Position numbers and translations under genes: made by a program. Shown one piece after another: positions 25,463 through 34,525 of a DNA stretch of 64,000 nt. Positions within the stretch are counted from its first letter, which is position 1, and each line of letters begins with the position of its first letter. The notes under the pieces were generated by a model, which did no database searches, was not told the DNA's origin, and worked only from the letters and a program-made list of their open reading frames with translations. Origin of the DNA: Streptomyces physcomitrii (GTDB lineage: Bacteria; Actinomycetota; Actinomycetes; Streptomycetales; Streptomycetaceae); the NCBI RefSeq assembly GCF_012273655.1, contig NZ_JAAWWP010000014.1, forward strand, positions 103,575 through 167,574, read 5' to 3'.

Positions 25463-26656
25463 ATGTACGGCGAGGAGCCGCCCGGGGCGGGGCCTGCCTC
25501 GCAGCGGGATGTGCGGCGGCGCAATCTCTCGCTGGTGCTGCGCACGGTGCGGGAGCGGGGCCCGCTCTCCCGGGCCGCGATCGCCGCCGCGACCGGGCTC
25601 ACCCGCCCCACCGCGGCCAGCCTGGCGGACGAACTGCGCGCCGACGGCCTCCTCGTGGAGCAGGGGACCGTCAGCAGCGGCCGGGCCGGGCGGCCCGGGC
25701 GGGCCCTCGCCCTCAACGACCGCGGCCCGGCCGGCTGCGGCCTGGAGGTCGGCGTCGGCCATCTGGGCGCCTGCGTCAGCGACCTGCGGGGCGAGGTGCG
25801 CGTCCGGGTGCGGCGCCCGGCCGCCAACCGGGGGCGGTCCGCGCCAGAGGTGCTCGCCGAGCTGACGGCGGTCGCCGAGGAGGCGCTCGGCCGGGCCGCG
25901 GCGCTCGGGCTGCGTCCGGTGGCCGCGGTCCTCGCGGTGCCGGGTCTGGTGGGGCCGCGGCCCGGCACCGTGGTCCGGGCGCCCAATCTGGGCTGGCAGG
26001 AGGTGAACCTCGACCGGCTGTGGCGGCTCCCGCTGCCGCTGACCGTGGAGAACGAGGCCAACCTCGGCGCCCTCGCCGAGCTGCCGCTGACGCCCGCCCG
26101 GCACTTCGTGCACGTCTCCGCGGAGGCGGGCATCGGCGCGGCGCTCGTGGTGGACGGCCAACTGCTGCGCGGCGCCCTCGGTTTCGCCGGGGAGCTGGGC
26201 CATGTGCCGGTCCGGCCCGGCGGCCGGGCCTGCCCCTGCGGGGCGCGCGGCTGCCTGGAGCAGTACGCGGGCGAGGCCGCCGTGCTGCGCGCCGCCGGGC
26301 ACCGGAACACCGACGGGGACGCGGTCGCCGAGCTGGCGCGGCGGGCGGCGGCGGGCGAGGAGCGGGTGCGCGCGGCCGTCCTCGGGGCCGGTACCGCGCT
26401 CGGCATCGCGCTCGCGGGCGCCGTCAACCTGCTGGACCCGCAGGCCGTGGTCCTCGGCGGCGCCTACGCCGAACTCGCCGACTGGCTGCTGCCCGCCATG
26501 CGCCGGGAACTTGCCGGCCGGGTCACCGTGCGCCCCTGGTCCCCCGAGGCCCTCACCGCCTCGACCCTCGGCAGACGCGGCCCCCTCACCGGCGCCGCCG
26601 CCCTGACGGTGGGGCGGATCCTGGAGGACCCGGGGCTCGTACGGGGTGGGGGCTGA
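25463..26656 (+). CDS. ROK family regulator (XylR type)
   Basis: A 397-residue ROK repressor. The N-terminal wHTH is at about residues 15-75 (NLSLVLRTVRERGPLSRAAIAAATGLTRPTAASLADEL), then a kinase-like sugar-binding domain with ENEANLGALAEL and the zinc motif CPCGARGCLEQYAG. Like other XylR proteins it should release xylA when xylose is bound; this is inference from position. ATG 25463 has AAGGGG upstream. The gene ends shortly before a tandem-repeat patch. Confidence 0.88.
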   Translation: MYGEEPPGAGPASQRDVRRRNLSLVLRTVRERGPLSRAAIAAATGLTRPTAASLADELRADGLLVEQGTVSSGRAGRPGRALALNDRGPAGCGLEVGVGHLGACVSDLRGEVRVRVRRPAANRGRSAPEVLAELTAVAEEALGRAAALGLRPVAAVLAVPGLVGPRPGTVVRAPNLGWQEVNLDRLWRLPLPLTVENEANLGALAELPLTPARHFVHVSAEAGIGAALVVDGQLLRGALGFAGELGHVPVRPGGRACPCGARGCLEQYAGEAAVLRAAGHRNTDGDAVAELARRAAAGEERVRAAVLGAGTALGIALAGAVNLLDPQAVVLGGAYAELADWLLPAMRRELAGRVTVRPWSPEALTASTLGRRGPLTGAAALTVGRILEDPGLVRGGG

Positions 26657-26744
26657 GGTTCCGGCGGACCGCCGCCGAGCGGCGGTGGGAGCGGGCGCGC
26701 GGGGCCGATCCGGCGGGAGACCGGACCGGCGCGCACGGCGAACG

Positions 26745-26811
26745 GGTCGCCTCGGAGGGCAGGTCGCCTCGGAGGGCAGGTCGCCTCGGAAGGCAGCTGC
26801 CTCGGAGGGCA
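26745..26811. repeat. 17-bp tandem repeat, four copies
   Basis: GGTCGCCTCGGAGGGCA is repeated at 26745-26761 and 26762-26778 (identical), at 26779-26795 (one mismatch) and, shortened to 16 bp, at 26796-26811. A second pair of about 16-bp units (GGGCCGACGCCAGGC and GGGCCGACCCCAGGC) follows near 26824-26856. It fills most of the 241-bp gap after the ROK gene. No coding sequence is seen there. Confidence 0.85.
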
Positions 26812-26897
26812 GGTCACCGCGCGGGGCCGACGCCAGGCAGGGCCGACCCCAGGCGGACCGGGCCCGCGCGCGCGAGGCGGTCCTCCCGCGGTGGGGC

Positions 26898-27083
26898 TCA
26901 GCCCCAGCCGTCGTCCGCGGGGCCGGTGTCCGTGGTGACACCTTCCGCGGACGTCACCGGCACCGCCTGATCCGCACCCGCGTGCGCCTCGGACGCCTGG
27001 GCGAAGCCGCCGCCCAGGACCACGGACAGACCTGCCGCGGCGACCGCCACGATCACCGTCTTGCCTCCACCGGCCGAGCCCAT
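26898..27083 (-). CDS. small secreted peptide (61 aa)
   Basis: 61 residues: a short basic N-terminus (MGSAGGGKT), a hydrophobic signal-type core (VIVAVAAAGLSVVLGGG) and an Ala-x-Ala-like cleavage zone (FAQASEAHA), then an acidic tail ending in DDGWG. ATG 27083 is preceded by AGGGGGAC on its strand. A mature acidic peptide of about 30 residues would be exported. The function is unknown; it has no cysteines, so it is not a chaplin. Confidence 0.6.
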   Translation of the reverse strand: MGSAGGGKTVIVAVAAAGLSVVLGGGFAQASEAHAGADQAVPVTSAEGVTTDTGPADDGWG

Positions 27084-27247
27084 GAGACGTCCCCCTGTCG
27101 AAGAGTGTGCAGTCCTGGGGACCCTTGCACTGTGCGGGCGGGCGGCCAATGCCCCGGCCGTGGCGTCAAGTTGTCAGGCAGCAAGTGCGGGGCACCGGTC
27201 AGGGGGCGGACAGCCGGGCGGCGGACGAGGCGTACCGAACGCGGGCC

Positions 27248-28087
27248 TCAGCCGTCCTGCACCACGCCGTGCGCCGAGAATGACACAGGCCGGTCGGGGG
27301 CGAAATCCCCGGGCGGGATACCGGGATGGTGCGCCTCGGGCGGCTGCGGGGCGCCGGAGGGGCTGAGGGTGAGCCGGGAGCGGATGCGGTAGCGGTCGCC
27401 GCGGTAGAGCGAGTGCACGTACTCGACCAGGCGTCCCGCGCGGTCCGAGGTGAGGCGTTCGAAGAGGAGTGCCGGGGAGAGCACCGGGACCTCCAGGAGC
27501 GCGGCCTCGGCCTCGGTGGTGACGGTGGGCTCGATGGACTGGTCGGCCTCCGCGACCTCGACGCCGTGCCGTTCGCGCAGGTGGGCGTAGAGGTCGCCGT
27601 CCTCCAACTCCGCCTCGGTGAGCGCGGGGACGAGCTCGGCGGGCAGGTGCAGGTACTCGATCGCCATGGGCGCGCCGTCGACGAGGCGCAGCCGGGTGAG
27701 GTGCCGGATCGGCGCGGCGGGCGAGAGGTGCAGCTTGCGGCCCACCCGCGCCCCGGCCGGGCGGACCGCCGTCTCCAGGAGCCTGCTGGTCCAGACGCCC
27801 GCGGCGGGCGGGACGCTCAGCACCTCGGCGCCGGGGACCAGCTCCTGGGTGATCTTCTCCGCGGCGACGAAGACGCCCCTGCCGTGTTCGCGCACCAGCC
27901 GTCCGGCGCGGACGAACTCGTCGACGGCAGCGCGCAGGGTGGGCCGCGAGACGCCGAGCCGGGCGCACAGGACGCGCTCCGAGGGGATCACCGCCCCGGG
28001 GTGCCGCTCCTCGATGATCTCCAGGATCGCGGCGCGCACCCGCTCCCGTTTCAGGACGGCCCCGGAGGTGGTCTCGGGGATCTCCAT
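27248..28087 (-). CDS. GntR/HutC family regulator (DasR-like)
   Basis: A 279-residue regulator. The GntR wHTH at about residues 13-78 reads RVRAAILEIIEERHPGAVIPSERVLCARLGVSRPTLRAAVDEFVRAGRLVREHGRGVFVA; a UTRA effector domain follows (about 95-250, with PIRHLTRLRLVDGAPMAIEYLHLP and VEYVHSLYRGDRYRIRSRLTL). DasR of Streptomyces belongs to the same subfamily, senses phosphorylated amino sugars and binds dre sites. This gene is divergent from a das-like transporter locus whose promoters carry dre-like sites, so it is probably the local regulator. It differs from DasR in its recognition helix (GVSRPTLRAAV against DasR TSRTTVRQAL). Confidence 0.9.
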   Translation of the reverse strand: MEIPETTSGAVLKRERVRAAILEIIEERHPGAVIPSERVLCARLGVSRPTLRAAVDEFVRAGRLVREHGRGVFVAAEKITQELVPGAEVLSVPPAAGVWTSRLLETAVRPAGARVGRKLHLSPAAPIRHLTRLRLVDGAPMAIEYLHLPAELVPALTEAELEDGDLYAHLRERHGVEVAEADQSIEPTVTTEAEAALLEVPVLSPALLFERLTSDRAGRLVEYVHSLYRGDRYRIRSRLTLSPSGAPQPPEAHHPGIPPGDFAPDRPVSFSAHGVVQDG

Positions 28088-28147
28088 GGCGCACTCTCGT
28101 TCCTCGCCGGACGCTGCACTGACGCCTCGTCATCCAAACAGCTGACC

Positions 28148-28326
28148 ACTGGTAAAGCAAGGCGGGCGGACGGCGGTGAGGGCGGGGCACAGAGGGCCAA
28201 CTCGACGTCTTTTCCGGTCAGTTACGGGCCACTCGGCCGCCCGACGCGGAGTCTTGACGGCGCCACTGGTCCATGCCACCTTCGATCTGCCCGACTGGTA
28301 AAGCCCGGCGCAGGCAACTGGTCAAG
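28148..28326. promoter_or_regulatory. ACTGGT operator cluster and GH16 promoter
   Basis: In the 383-bp region between the GntR gene and the GH16 gene, ACTGGT occurs four times on the plus strand: 28148 (ACTGGTAAAGC), 28265 (ACTGGTCCATGCCA, dyad-like), 28294 (ACTGGTAAAGC again) and 28317 (ACTGGTCAAG). TTGACG at 28254-28259 is the -35 box and the 28265 site begins 11 bp after its first base, inside the promoter. The sites resemble the DasR dre element, ACTGGTCTAGACCA. Confidence 0.65.
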
Positions 28327-28470
28327 TACGCGAACGCCCCGCCCTGCGCCCTGCCCCGCCCTCCGTTCACAAGCGCGGGCGCCGCCCCCGGTGGCACTCC
28401 CCCACGCTCCCGTCCCTTCCGCCCCCGCCGTCCGCCGCGCACCCCGGCGGACGTACCGAAAGGACCCCGT

Positions 28471-29418
28471 ATGCCGACTCGCCCACGAAGGCCCCACCCG
28501 CGTACCGCCGCGACCCTGTCCGCGCTGGCCGCGGGCACCGCCCTGCTCTGCCTGCCGGCCGCCGCCACGGCGGCCCCCGCGCTCCCCCGCGGCGCCGCCC
28601 CGGCGGCGGAGGCACCCGCCCTCTTCGACGACTTCGCCTACACCGGCTCGGCCGACCCCGCCCTCGCGGACCACGGCTGGAGCGTGCGCGGCGGCTCCGG
28701 CGGCCCGGGGGTGCCGGGCGCCGTCTGGGACCCGGCGCAGGTCACCTTCCGTACGGCGGAGGGGAGTTCGGTGCTCGACCTGGAGACCTCGACGGCCGGG
28801 ACGCCCGAGTCCACCCGGCAGACCGAGATCCTCACCCGGAGCCAGAAGTTCCAGAACGGCACCTATGCGGCGCGGGTGCACTTCAGCGACGCCCCGGAGT
28901 CCGGGCCCGACGGCGACCGGGTGGTGCAGACCTTCTTCACCATCAACGACCTCAAGGCCCCGATGGCCGACGACTACGCCGAGTACGACTTCGAGTACCT
29001 GCCCAACGGCGGCTGGGGCGAGCCCTCCAGCACCCTCTTCACCACCTCCTGGGAGACCTACAACCCCGAGCCCTGGGAGGCCGTCAACCAGCACAGCGAG
29101 AGCCGGACCTCCTTCGCGGGCTGGCACGACCTGGTGATGACCATCGACGGCGGGGCCATCACGTACTGGATCGACGGCAGCGTCTTCGCCACGCACGACG
29201 CCGCGTACCTGCCCGAGCGCCCGATGTCGATCAACTTCAACCAGTGGCTCATCGACCTCGAAGGGCAGCCGGACACCGGCCCGCGCTCCTACCACCAGCA
29301 GGTCGACTACGTCCTGCACGTCAAGGACGAGAACCTGACGCCGGATCAGGTCGCGGCGAAGGTCGGGGCCTACCGTGCGGCCGGGACCTCCTTCGTGGAC
29401 GAGGTCCCGGCGCCCTGA
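28471..29418 (+). CDS. secreted GH16 family glycoside hydrolase-like protein
   Basis: A 315-residue secreted protein. The signal peptide (RPRRPHPRTAATLSALAAGTALLCLPAAA) is cut near ATAAPA at about residue 35. The jelly-roll domain has the GH16 catalytic motif ExDxE as E171-Y-D173-F-E175 (AEYDFEYLPNG), plus RTSFAGWHDLVMTIDGGAITYWIDGS and NFNQWLID downstream. GH16 enzymes cleave or transfer beta-1,3/1,4-glucans, galactans and related polymers; the substrate is not clear. GAAAGGA precedes ATG 28471. Its promoter has the same operator arrangement as the das-like transporter operon, so the two are probably induced together. Confidence 0.82.
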   Translation: MPTRPRRPHPRTAATLSALAAGTALLCLPAAATAAPALPRGAAPAAEAPALFDDFAYTGSADPALADHGWSVRGGSGGPGVPGAVWDPAQVTFRTAEGSSVLDLETSTAGTPESTRQTEILTRSQKFQNGTYAARVHFSDAPESGPDGDRVVQTFFTINDLKAPMADDYAEYDFEYLPNGGWGEPSSTLFTTSWETYNPEPWEAVNQHSESRTSFAGWHDLVMTIDGGAITYWIDGSVFATHDAAYLPERPMSINFNQWLIDLEGQPDTGPRSYHQQVDYVLHVKDENLTPDQVAAKVGAYRAAGTSFVDEVPAP

Positions 29419-29570
29419 TCGGTGCGGGCGGGGGGTCGACAGGACGCGTGCGCGGGCCTGTTGACCTGCCCGCCTGCCACCCGCCGCCCGGCCGCCGATC
29501 CGGCACGGCTCGGCGCGATAGGGGCGTTTCCTCCGCTGAAGTCCGCTCGAAGCGCAGGGCGCAACGGCTC

Positions 29571-29596
29571 TTGACGCCCACATTGGTCTATGCCAA
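29571..29596 (+). promoter_or_regulatory. promoter with dre-like operator of the das-like operon
   Basis: TTGACG (29571-29576) is followed by ATTGGTCTATGCCAA (29582-29596). The core TTGGTCTATGCCAA is an imperfect palindrome close to the DasR element. The distance from the -35 box to the operator (11 bp) and the following CTTC are the same as at 28254-28283, so the two promoters look like copies of one design. Confidence 0.65.
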
Positions 29597-29689
29597 CTTC
29601 ATGCCTCACGGTCGGCGAGTACGCACTTACCCGACTCCCGCCGTTCACAGGGTCGTGCTCTGTCCGCCCCAGGCATCTTGAGGTGAACC

Positions 29690-30955
29690 ATGTCGTATCG
29701 CCCGCTCGTCCTGCTCGGAGCCGCCGCACTGAGCCTTTCACTGGCCGCCTGCTCCTCCTCCGGTGACTCCGGCGGCGGGGAGGGCGGCAGGACCGGAGTG
29801 GATGTGTGGCTGATGCGCGGCAGCGTCTCGGCCGCCTTCCAGAAGCAGTTCGAGACCGGCTTCGAGAAGGCGCATCCGGACCTCGACCTGAAGATCCAGA
29901 TCCAGGAGTGGAACGGCATCGGCGAGAAGGTCACCGCCGCGCTGGCCAGCAACGACGCCCCGGACGTCATCGAGGTCGGCAACACCCAGGTCGCCCAGTA
30001 CGCCCAGAGCGAGGGCCTGACCGACCTCTCGGACAAGGTCGCCGAACTCGGCGGCGACGCCTGGGTCAAGGGCCTCGCCGAGCCGGGTACGTACGAGAAG
30101 AAGCAGTACGGGATCCCGTACTACGCGGCCAACCGGGTCGTGGTCTACCGCAAGGACCTCTTCGAGAAGGCCGGGGTGGACGCCTCGAAGATCACCACCC
30201 GGGAGCAGTGGATCAAGGCCACCGAGAAGGTCGACAAGGGGGCCACGCAGGGCATCTACCTGCCGGGGCAGAACTGGTACGCCCTGGCCGGGTTCATCTG
30301 GGACGAGGGCGGCGACCTCGCGGTGAACCGCAACGGCAAGTGGCAGGGCGGCCTGGACAGCCCGCAGGCGCTCAAGGGCATGGAGTTCTACGAGCGGCTC
30401 CAGGCACTCGGCAAGGGTCCCAAGGACTCCGACGAGGCGCAGCCGCCGCAGGCCGAGGTGATGGCCAAGGGCGACACCGCGCAGATCATCGCGGTGCCCG
30501 GGGCCGCCGACATCGTCACCGAGAACAACCCCGAGCTCAAGGACAAGCTGGGCTTCTTCCCGATCCCGGGCAAGAGCGCCGACAAGCCGGGGGCCGTCTT
30601 CACCGGCGGCTCCGACCTGGTCGTCCCGGCCGCCGCCGCGCACCAGGACGAGGCGTACACCATGATCAAGGAACTCACCGGCGACGCCTGGCAGAAGAAG
30701 CTGGCGCGGACCATGAGCTACGTGCCCAACAAGGTCACCCTCGCCGAGGCGGTCAACTCCGAACCGGGCGCGGCGGCGATGGCGATCGGCGCCGTCAACG
30801 GCCGGGCCACGCCCAACACCCCGGAGTGGGCCGCGGTCGAGGCGAAGAACCCGATCAAGAACTACATGACCGCGGTGCTCACCGGCGGCAACGCCAAGAG
30901 CGAGGCGGCGAAGGCCTCCCGCACCATCACCGGCGCGCTCGCCGGCGGCTCCTGA
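29690..30955 (+). CDS. DasA-like extracellular sugar-binding lipoprotein
   Basis: A 421-residue ABC solute-binding lipoprotein. The lipobox LAAC at about residues 18-21 gives Cys21 as the lipidated residue, followed by a Ser/Gly linker. The mature part resembles DasA, the chitobiose-binding protein of S. coelicolor: QEWNGIGEKVTAAL, APDVIEVGNTQVAQYA, NRVVVYRKDLF, IYLPGQNWYALAGF and the late NPIKNYMTAVLTGG. It delivers N,N'-diacetylchitobiose or a related disaccharide to the two permeases that follow (49 bp gap, then a 4-bp overlap). The ATPase is not encoded here; MsiK usually serves such systems. Confidence 0.9.
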   Translation: MSYRPLVLLGAAALSLSLAACSSSGDSGGGEGGRTGVDVWLMRGSVSAAFQKQFETGFEKAHPDLDLKIQIQEWNGIGEKVTAALASNDAPDVIEVGNTQVAQYAQSEGLTDLSDKVAELGGDAWVKGLAEPGTYEKKQYGIPYYAANRVVVYRKDLFEKAGVDASKITTREQWIKATEKVDKGATQGIYLPGQNWYALAGFIWDEGGDLAVNRNGKWQGGLDSPQALKGMEFYERLQALGKGPKDSDEAQPPQAEVMAKGDTAQIIAVPGAADIVTENNPELKDKLGFFPIPGKSADKPGAVFTGGSDLVVPAAAAHQDEAYTMIKELTGDAWQKKLARTMSYVPNKVTLAEAVNSEPGAAAMAIGAVNGRATPNTPEWAAVEAKNPIKNYMTAVLTGGNAKSEAAKASRTITGALAGGS

Positions 30956-31003
30956 CCCCGGCCCCGACCGGTACACCCCCACCGCAGACGACGAGGAGCC
31001 GCC

Positions 31004-31990
31004 GTGTCCATCGTCCACGAGCCGGGCACCCCGCCGCCGGCCGCCGCCCCCGCGGCCCGGCGGCGGCCCCGGCCCCCGGCGGGCCGGCCCCGCGCGAGCG
31101 ACCGGAACTCGCCCTGGGCCTACCTGCTGATCGCCCCCGCCGTGGCGGGCATGCTCTACCTGCTCCTGTATCCGCTGGCGCGGGCCGTGGTGATCTCCTT
31201 CCAGGACTTCCGGCTGCGGCAGCTGATCGTCGGCGACGCCTCCTTCGTGGGGCTGCGTAACTATCGGGAGCTGCTAGGCGACGCCCGCTTCTGGGAGGTC
31301 GTCCGCCGGACCTTCCTCTTCATGGCCGTCAACGTCGTCCTCATCATGGTGCTCGCGATGCTGGTGGCGCTGATGATCGAGCGTCTCGGCCGCTTCGGGC
31401 GGACGGTGGTGCTCGGCTCGCTGGTGCTGGTCTGGGCGATGCCGGTGATCGCCGCGACCACCGTCTTCCAGTGGCTCTTCCACTCCCGCTTCGGCATCGT
31501 CAACGAGGTCCTGGTCAGCCTCGGCTTCAGCTCCTACGAGGGCTACGCCTGGCTCGCGCACGACAAGGCGGCCTTCGCCATCATCGTGACGCTGATCGTC
31601 TGGCAGTCGGTGCCCTTCGCCGCGATCACCCTCTACTCGGCGCTGACCACCGTGCCGCGCGAGCTGTACGAGTCGGCGCGGATCGACGGGGCGGGCGCGG
31701 GGCGGCTGTTCCGCTCGGTGACCTTCCCGCTGATCCGGCCGCTGTTCATGCTGGTGCTGTCCCTGGAGGTGATCTGGACCTTCAAGGCCTTCGTGCAGAT
31801 CTGGGTGATGACCAAGGGCGGCCCCGGCGACGCCACCACCATCCTGCCCGTCTACGCGGTGCAGACCGCCCTGTCCAACCAGCGCTACGACCTCAGCTCC
31901 GCGGCCTCCATGGTCACCGTGCTGCTCATGAGCGGCGTCCTCGTCTTCTACTTCCGCCAGCTGTTCCGTCAGGAGGGCGAGCACCTGTGA
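31004..31990 (+). CDS. DasB-like sugar ABC transporter permease
   Basis: A 328-residue MalF-type permease with six predicted transmembrane helices after a Pro/Arg-rich cytosolic N-terminus. The EAA loop that contacts the ATPase is ELYESARIDGAGAGRLFRSVTFPLIRP. It pairs with the next gene, whose GTG start overlaps its TGA stop (GTGA at 31987-31990). Confidence 0.92.
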   Translation: MSIVHEPGTPPPAAAPAARRRPRPPAGRPRASDRNSPWAYLLIAPAVAGMLYLLLYPLARAVVISFQDFRLRQLIVGDASFVGLRNYRELLGDARFWEVVRRTFLFMAVNVVLIMVLAMLVALMIERLGRFGRTVVLGSLVLVWAMPVIAATTVFQWLFHSRFGIVNEVLVSLGFSSYEGYAWLAHDKAAFAIIVTLIVWQSVPFAAITLYSALTTVPRELYESARIDGAGAGRLFRSVTFPLIRPLFMLVLSLEVIWTFKAFVQIWVMTKGGPGDATTILPVYAVQTALSNQRYDLSSAASMVTVLLMSGVLVFYFRQLFRQEGEHL

Positions 31991-32889
31991 CCACCGCACC
32001 CGTCAAGACGGCCGCGCCCGCGGCCGGTTCGCGGGCCCCGCGCGCGGGCCGCGGCCGGCCGGTCCGCTGGATACGCCGCTCGCCGCTGTACCTGGCGGCG
32101 ACGGTGACCGTGGTGCTGTGCCTGTTCCCCGTCTACTGGATGGTCACCACCGCCTTCAAGCCCTCCCAGGACATCCAGTCCTACGACCCCCGGCTCGTCC
32201 CCGGCAGCTGGACCCTCCGCCACTTCCAGGACGCGGTCTCCGCCGACGGCTTCGGGCTGTTCTGGCGCAACAGCATCCTGGTCACGCTCAGCGCGGTGCT
32301 GCTCGCCCTGCTGGTCGCGCTGGGGGCCGCCTACGCGGTGGCCCGGCTGCGCTGGCGCGGGCGCAGGCAGTTCATGCTGGCGGTCTTCCTCGCGCAGATG
32401 GCGCCCTGGGAGTCGCTGATCATCCCGATCTACATCATCTCCCGGGACACCGACATGCTCGACCGGCTGCCCACCCTGACCCTGATCTACTTCATGATCA
32501 CGCTGCCGTTCACCGTGGTCGTGCTGCGCGGCTTCCTCGCGAGCATCCCGCCGGAGCTGGAGGAGGCCGCCCAGGTCGACGGCTGCACCCGCCTCGGCGC
32601 CTTCCGCAGGGTGGCCTTCCCACTGCTCGCGCCCGGCCTGATGGCCACCTCGCTCTTCGGCTTCATCACCGCCTGGAACGAGTTCACCTACGCCAACTTC
32701 CTCATCATCAAGGAGCAGGACAGCCGGACCCTGCCGGTCTGGCTCTCCTCCTTCCAGTCCACCTTCGGCACCGACTGGGGAGCGACCATGGCCGCCTCCA
32801 CCCTCTTCGCGCTCCCGGCGCTGATCATCTTCCTCGTCCTCCAGCGGCATGTGACCTCCGGTCTCGCCGCGGGCAGCGTCAAGGGCTGA
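31987..32889 (+). CDS. DasC-like sugar ABC transporter permease
   Basis: A 300-residue MalG-type permease with six transmembrane helices. The EAA loop is ELEEAAQVDGCTRLGAFRRVAFPLLAPG. The start GTG 31987 lies inside the stop of the preceding permease gene, so the two are translationally coupled. The C-terminal segment HVTSGLAAGSVKG is typical of this subunit. Confidence 0.92.
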   Translation: MTTAPVKTAAPAAGSRAPRAGRGRPVRWIRRSPLYLAATVTVVLCLFPVYWMVTTAFKPSQDIQSYDPRLVPGSWTLRHFQDAVSADGFGLFWRNSILVTLSAVLLALLVALGAAYAVARLRWRGRRQFMLAVFLAQMAPWESLIIPIYIISRDTDMLDRLPTLTLIYFMITLPFTVVVLRGFLASIPPELEEAAQVDGCTRLGAFRRVAFPLLAPGLMATSLFGFITAWNEFTYANFLIIKEQDSRTLPVWLSSFQSTFGTDWGATMAASTLFALPALIIFLVLQRHVTSGLAAGSVKG

Positions 32890-32933
32890 TCCCCCGGCAC
32901 CCCGTCCCGCGGCACCCGACCCTGGAGACCCCC

Positions 32934-34490
32934 GTGCACCTGCACCGCCCGGAACTCGCCCTGGTCCCCCGCCCCCGCTTCCTCAGCGCCCACCGCACCG
33001 GCGCCTTCCGCCTGGACAACGGCACCGGGCTGCGCCTGGGCCCCGGCACCGAACCGGCCGCGCGGCTGCTGCGCACCCTGCTCGCCCCGGCCACCGGGCT
33101 GCCGCTCCCCGCCGCCACGGACGGCACCTTCGTCCTCGTCCTCGATCCCGCGCTCAGCGGACTGGGCGAGGAGGGGTACGGGCTGACCGTCAGCCCGCAC
33201 CGGGTGCTGCTGCGCGCGGCGCGGCCGGCCGGGCTGCTGCGCGGGGTGCAGACGGTGCGGCAGCTGCTGCCGCCGCGGGCGCTGGCCGGAGATCCGCAGC
33301 CGGGCGTGGAGTGGGCGCTGCCGTGTGTGGAGATCTCCGATGTGCCCCGGCACCCCTGGCGCGGCGCGATGCTCGATGTCGCCCGCCACTTCCAGCCCGT
33401 CTCCTATCTGCGGCGCTACGTCGACCTGCTCGCCCTGCACAAGCTGAACGTCTTCCACTTGCACCTCACCGACGACCAGGGCTGGCGGATGCCCATCGCC
33501 GCCCACCCCCGGCTCACCGAGATCGGCGGCCACCGCGCCGAGTCGATGATCGGGCCCTCCCGCAGCACCCGCTACGACGGGACACCGCACGGCGGGGCCT
33601 ACACCGCGGCCGAGCTGCGGGAGCTGGTGGCCTATGCGGCGGCCCGCGGGGTGACCGTGGTCCCCGAGATCGAGATGCCCGGCCATGTGCGCGCCGCCCT
33701 CGCCGCCTACCCCGAACTGGGCAACGACCCGGGCCGCACCCTCGACGTCTGGACCCGCTGGGGCGTCTGCGAGAACACCCTCGGCGTCTCGGACCACGTA
33801 CTCGACTTCTTCCGTACCGTCCTGGACGAGACCATGGAGATCTTCCCCTCCGCGCATGTGCACATCGGCGGGGACGAGTGCCCGACCACCGAATGGGAGC
33901 GCAGCCCCACCGCGCTCGACCGGGTCCGCCGGGAGGGCCTCGCGGGTCCCGGGGCGCTGCACCCCTGGTTCATGCAGCAGATGACCGACCACCTGGTAAG
34001 GGCCGGGCGGCGGCCGGTGGCCTGGGCCGAGACCGGGACCACGCTGCCCGAGGAGTGCACGGTGATGAGCTGGCGCGAGCCCGCGCACGCCTGGGCGGCC
34101 GCCCGGCGCGGCCAGCACGTCGTCTTCGCCGACCACCGCGCCACCTACTTCGACTACGCCCGCGAAGAGGGCGATCCGGGGCTGCTCGCCCAGTCCGGCC
34201 TGGTGGTCGACCTGCCCGCCGTGCACGGACTCGACCTGACCCCGCCCGGGGACGGGGCCGCCGCCGCGGACCGGGTCCTCGGCGCCTCCGGCCAGTTGTG
34301 GACCGAACTGGTCGCCACCCCCGCGCACATCGAGTACCTGGTCTACCCCCGGCTGTGCGCCCTGGCCGACCGGATCTGGGGCGGCGCGGGCGACTACGCG
34401 GACTTCACCGCCCGCCTGGACGGGCACCGCACCCGGCTCGACGCGCTCGGCGTCCCGCACGCCCGGCCGCCCTTCGCCACCGCCGCCTGA
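32934..34490 (+). CDS. cytoplasmic GH20 beta-N-acetylhexosaminidase (DasD-like)
   Basis: A 518-residue enzyme without a signal peptide. An N-terminal GH20b-type domain (about 1-130) is followed by the GH20 TIM barrel: RGAMLDVARHFQPVSYLRRYVDLLALHKLNVFHLHLTDDQGWR, VVPEIEMPGH and the catalytic pair Asp314-Glu315 in HIGGDECP, with the substrate-assisted mechanism of this family. It would split chitobiose imported by the transporter into N-acetylglucosamine. The start GTG 32934 has GGAG 6 bp upstream; the longer open frame is a shadow of the permease gene. This is the fourth gene of the das-like operon, 44 bp after dasC. Confidence 0.92.
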   Translation: MHLHRPELALVPRPRFLSAHRTGAFRLDNGTGLRLGPGTEPAARLLRTLLAPATGLPLPAATDGTFVLVLDPALSGLGEEGYGLTVSPHRVLLRAARPAGLLRGVQTVRQLLPPRALAGDPQPGVEWALPCVEISDVPRHPWRGAMLDVARHFQPVSYLRRYVDLLALHKLNVFHLHLTDDQGWRMPIAAHPRLTEIGGHRAESMIGPSRSTRYDGTPHGGAYTAAELRELVAYAAARGVTVVPEIEMPGHVRAALAAYPELGNDPGRTLDVWTRWGVCENTLGVSDHVLDFFRTVLDETMEIFPSAHVHIGGDECPTTEWERSPTALDRVRREGLAGPGALHPWFMQQMTDHLVRAGRRPVAWAETGTTLPEECTVMSWREPAHAWAAARRGQHVVFADHRATYFDYAREEGDPGLLAQSGLVVDLPAVHGLDLTPPGDGAAAADRVLGASGQLWTELVATPAHIEYLVYPRLCALADRIWGGAGDYADFTARLDGHRTRLDALGVPHARPPFATAA

Positions 34491-34525
34491 CCGCTCCCCC
34501 CACCGACCGGAAGGACCCCCACACC

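Noticed and set aside
26745..26811. CRISPR-like array
   Set aside because: The units are directly adjacent without spacers and no cas gene is near.
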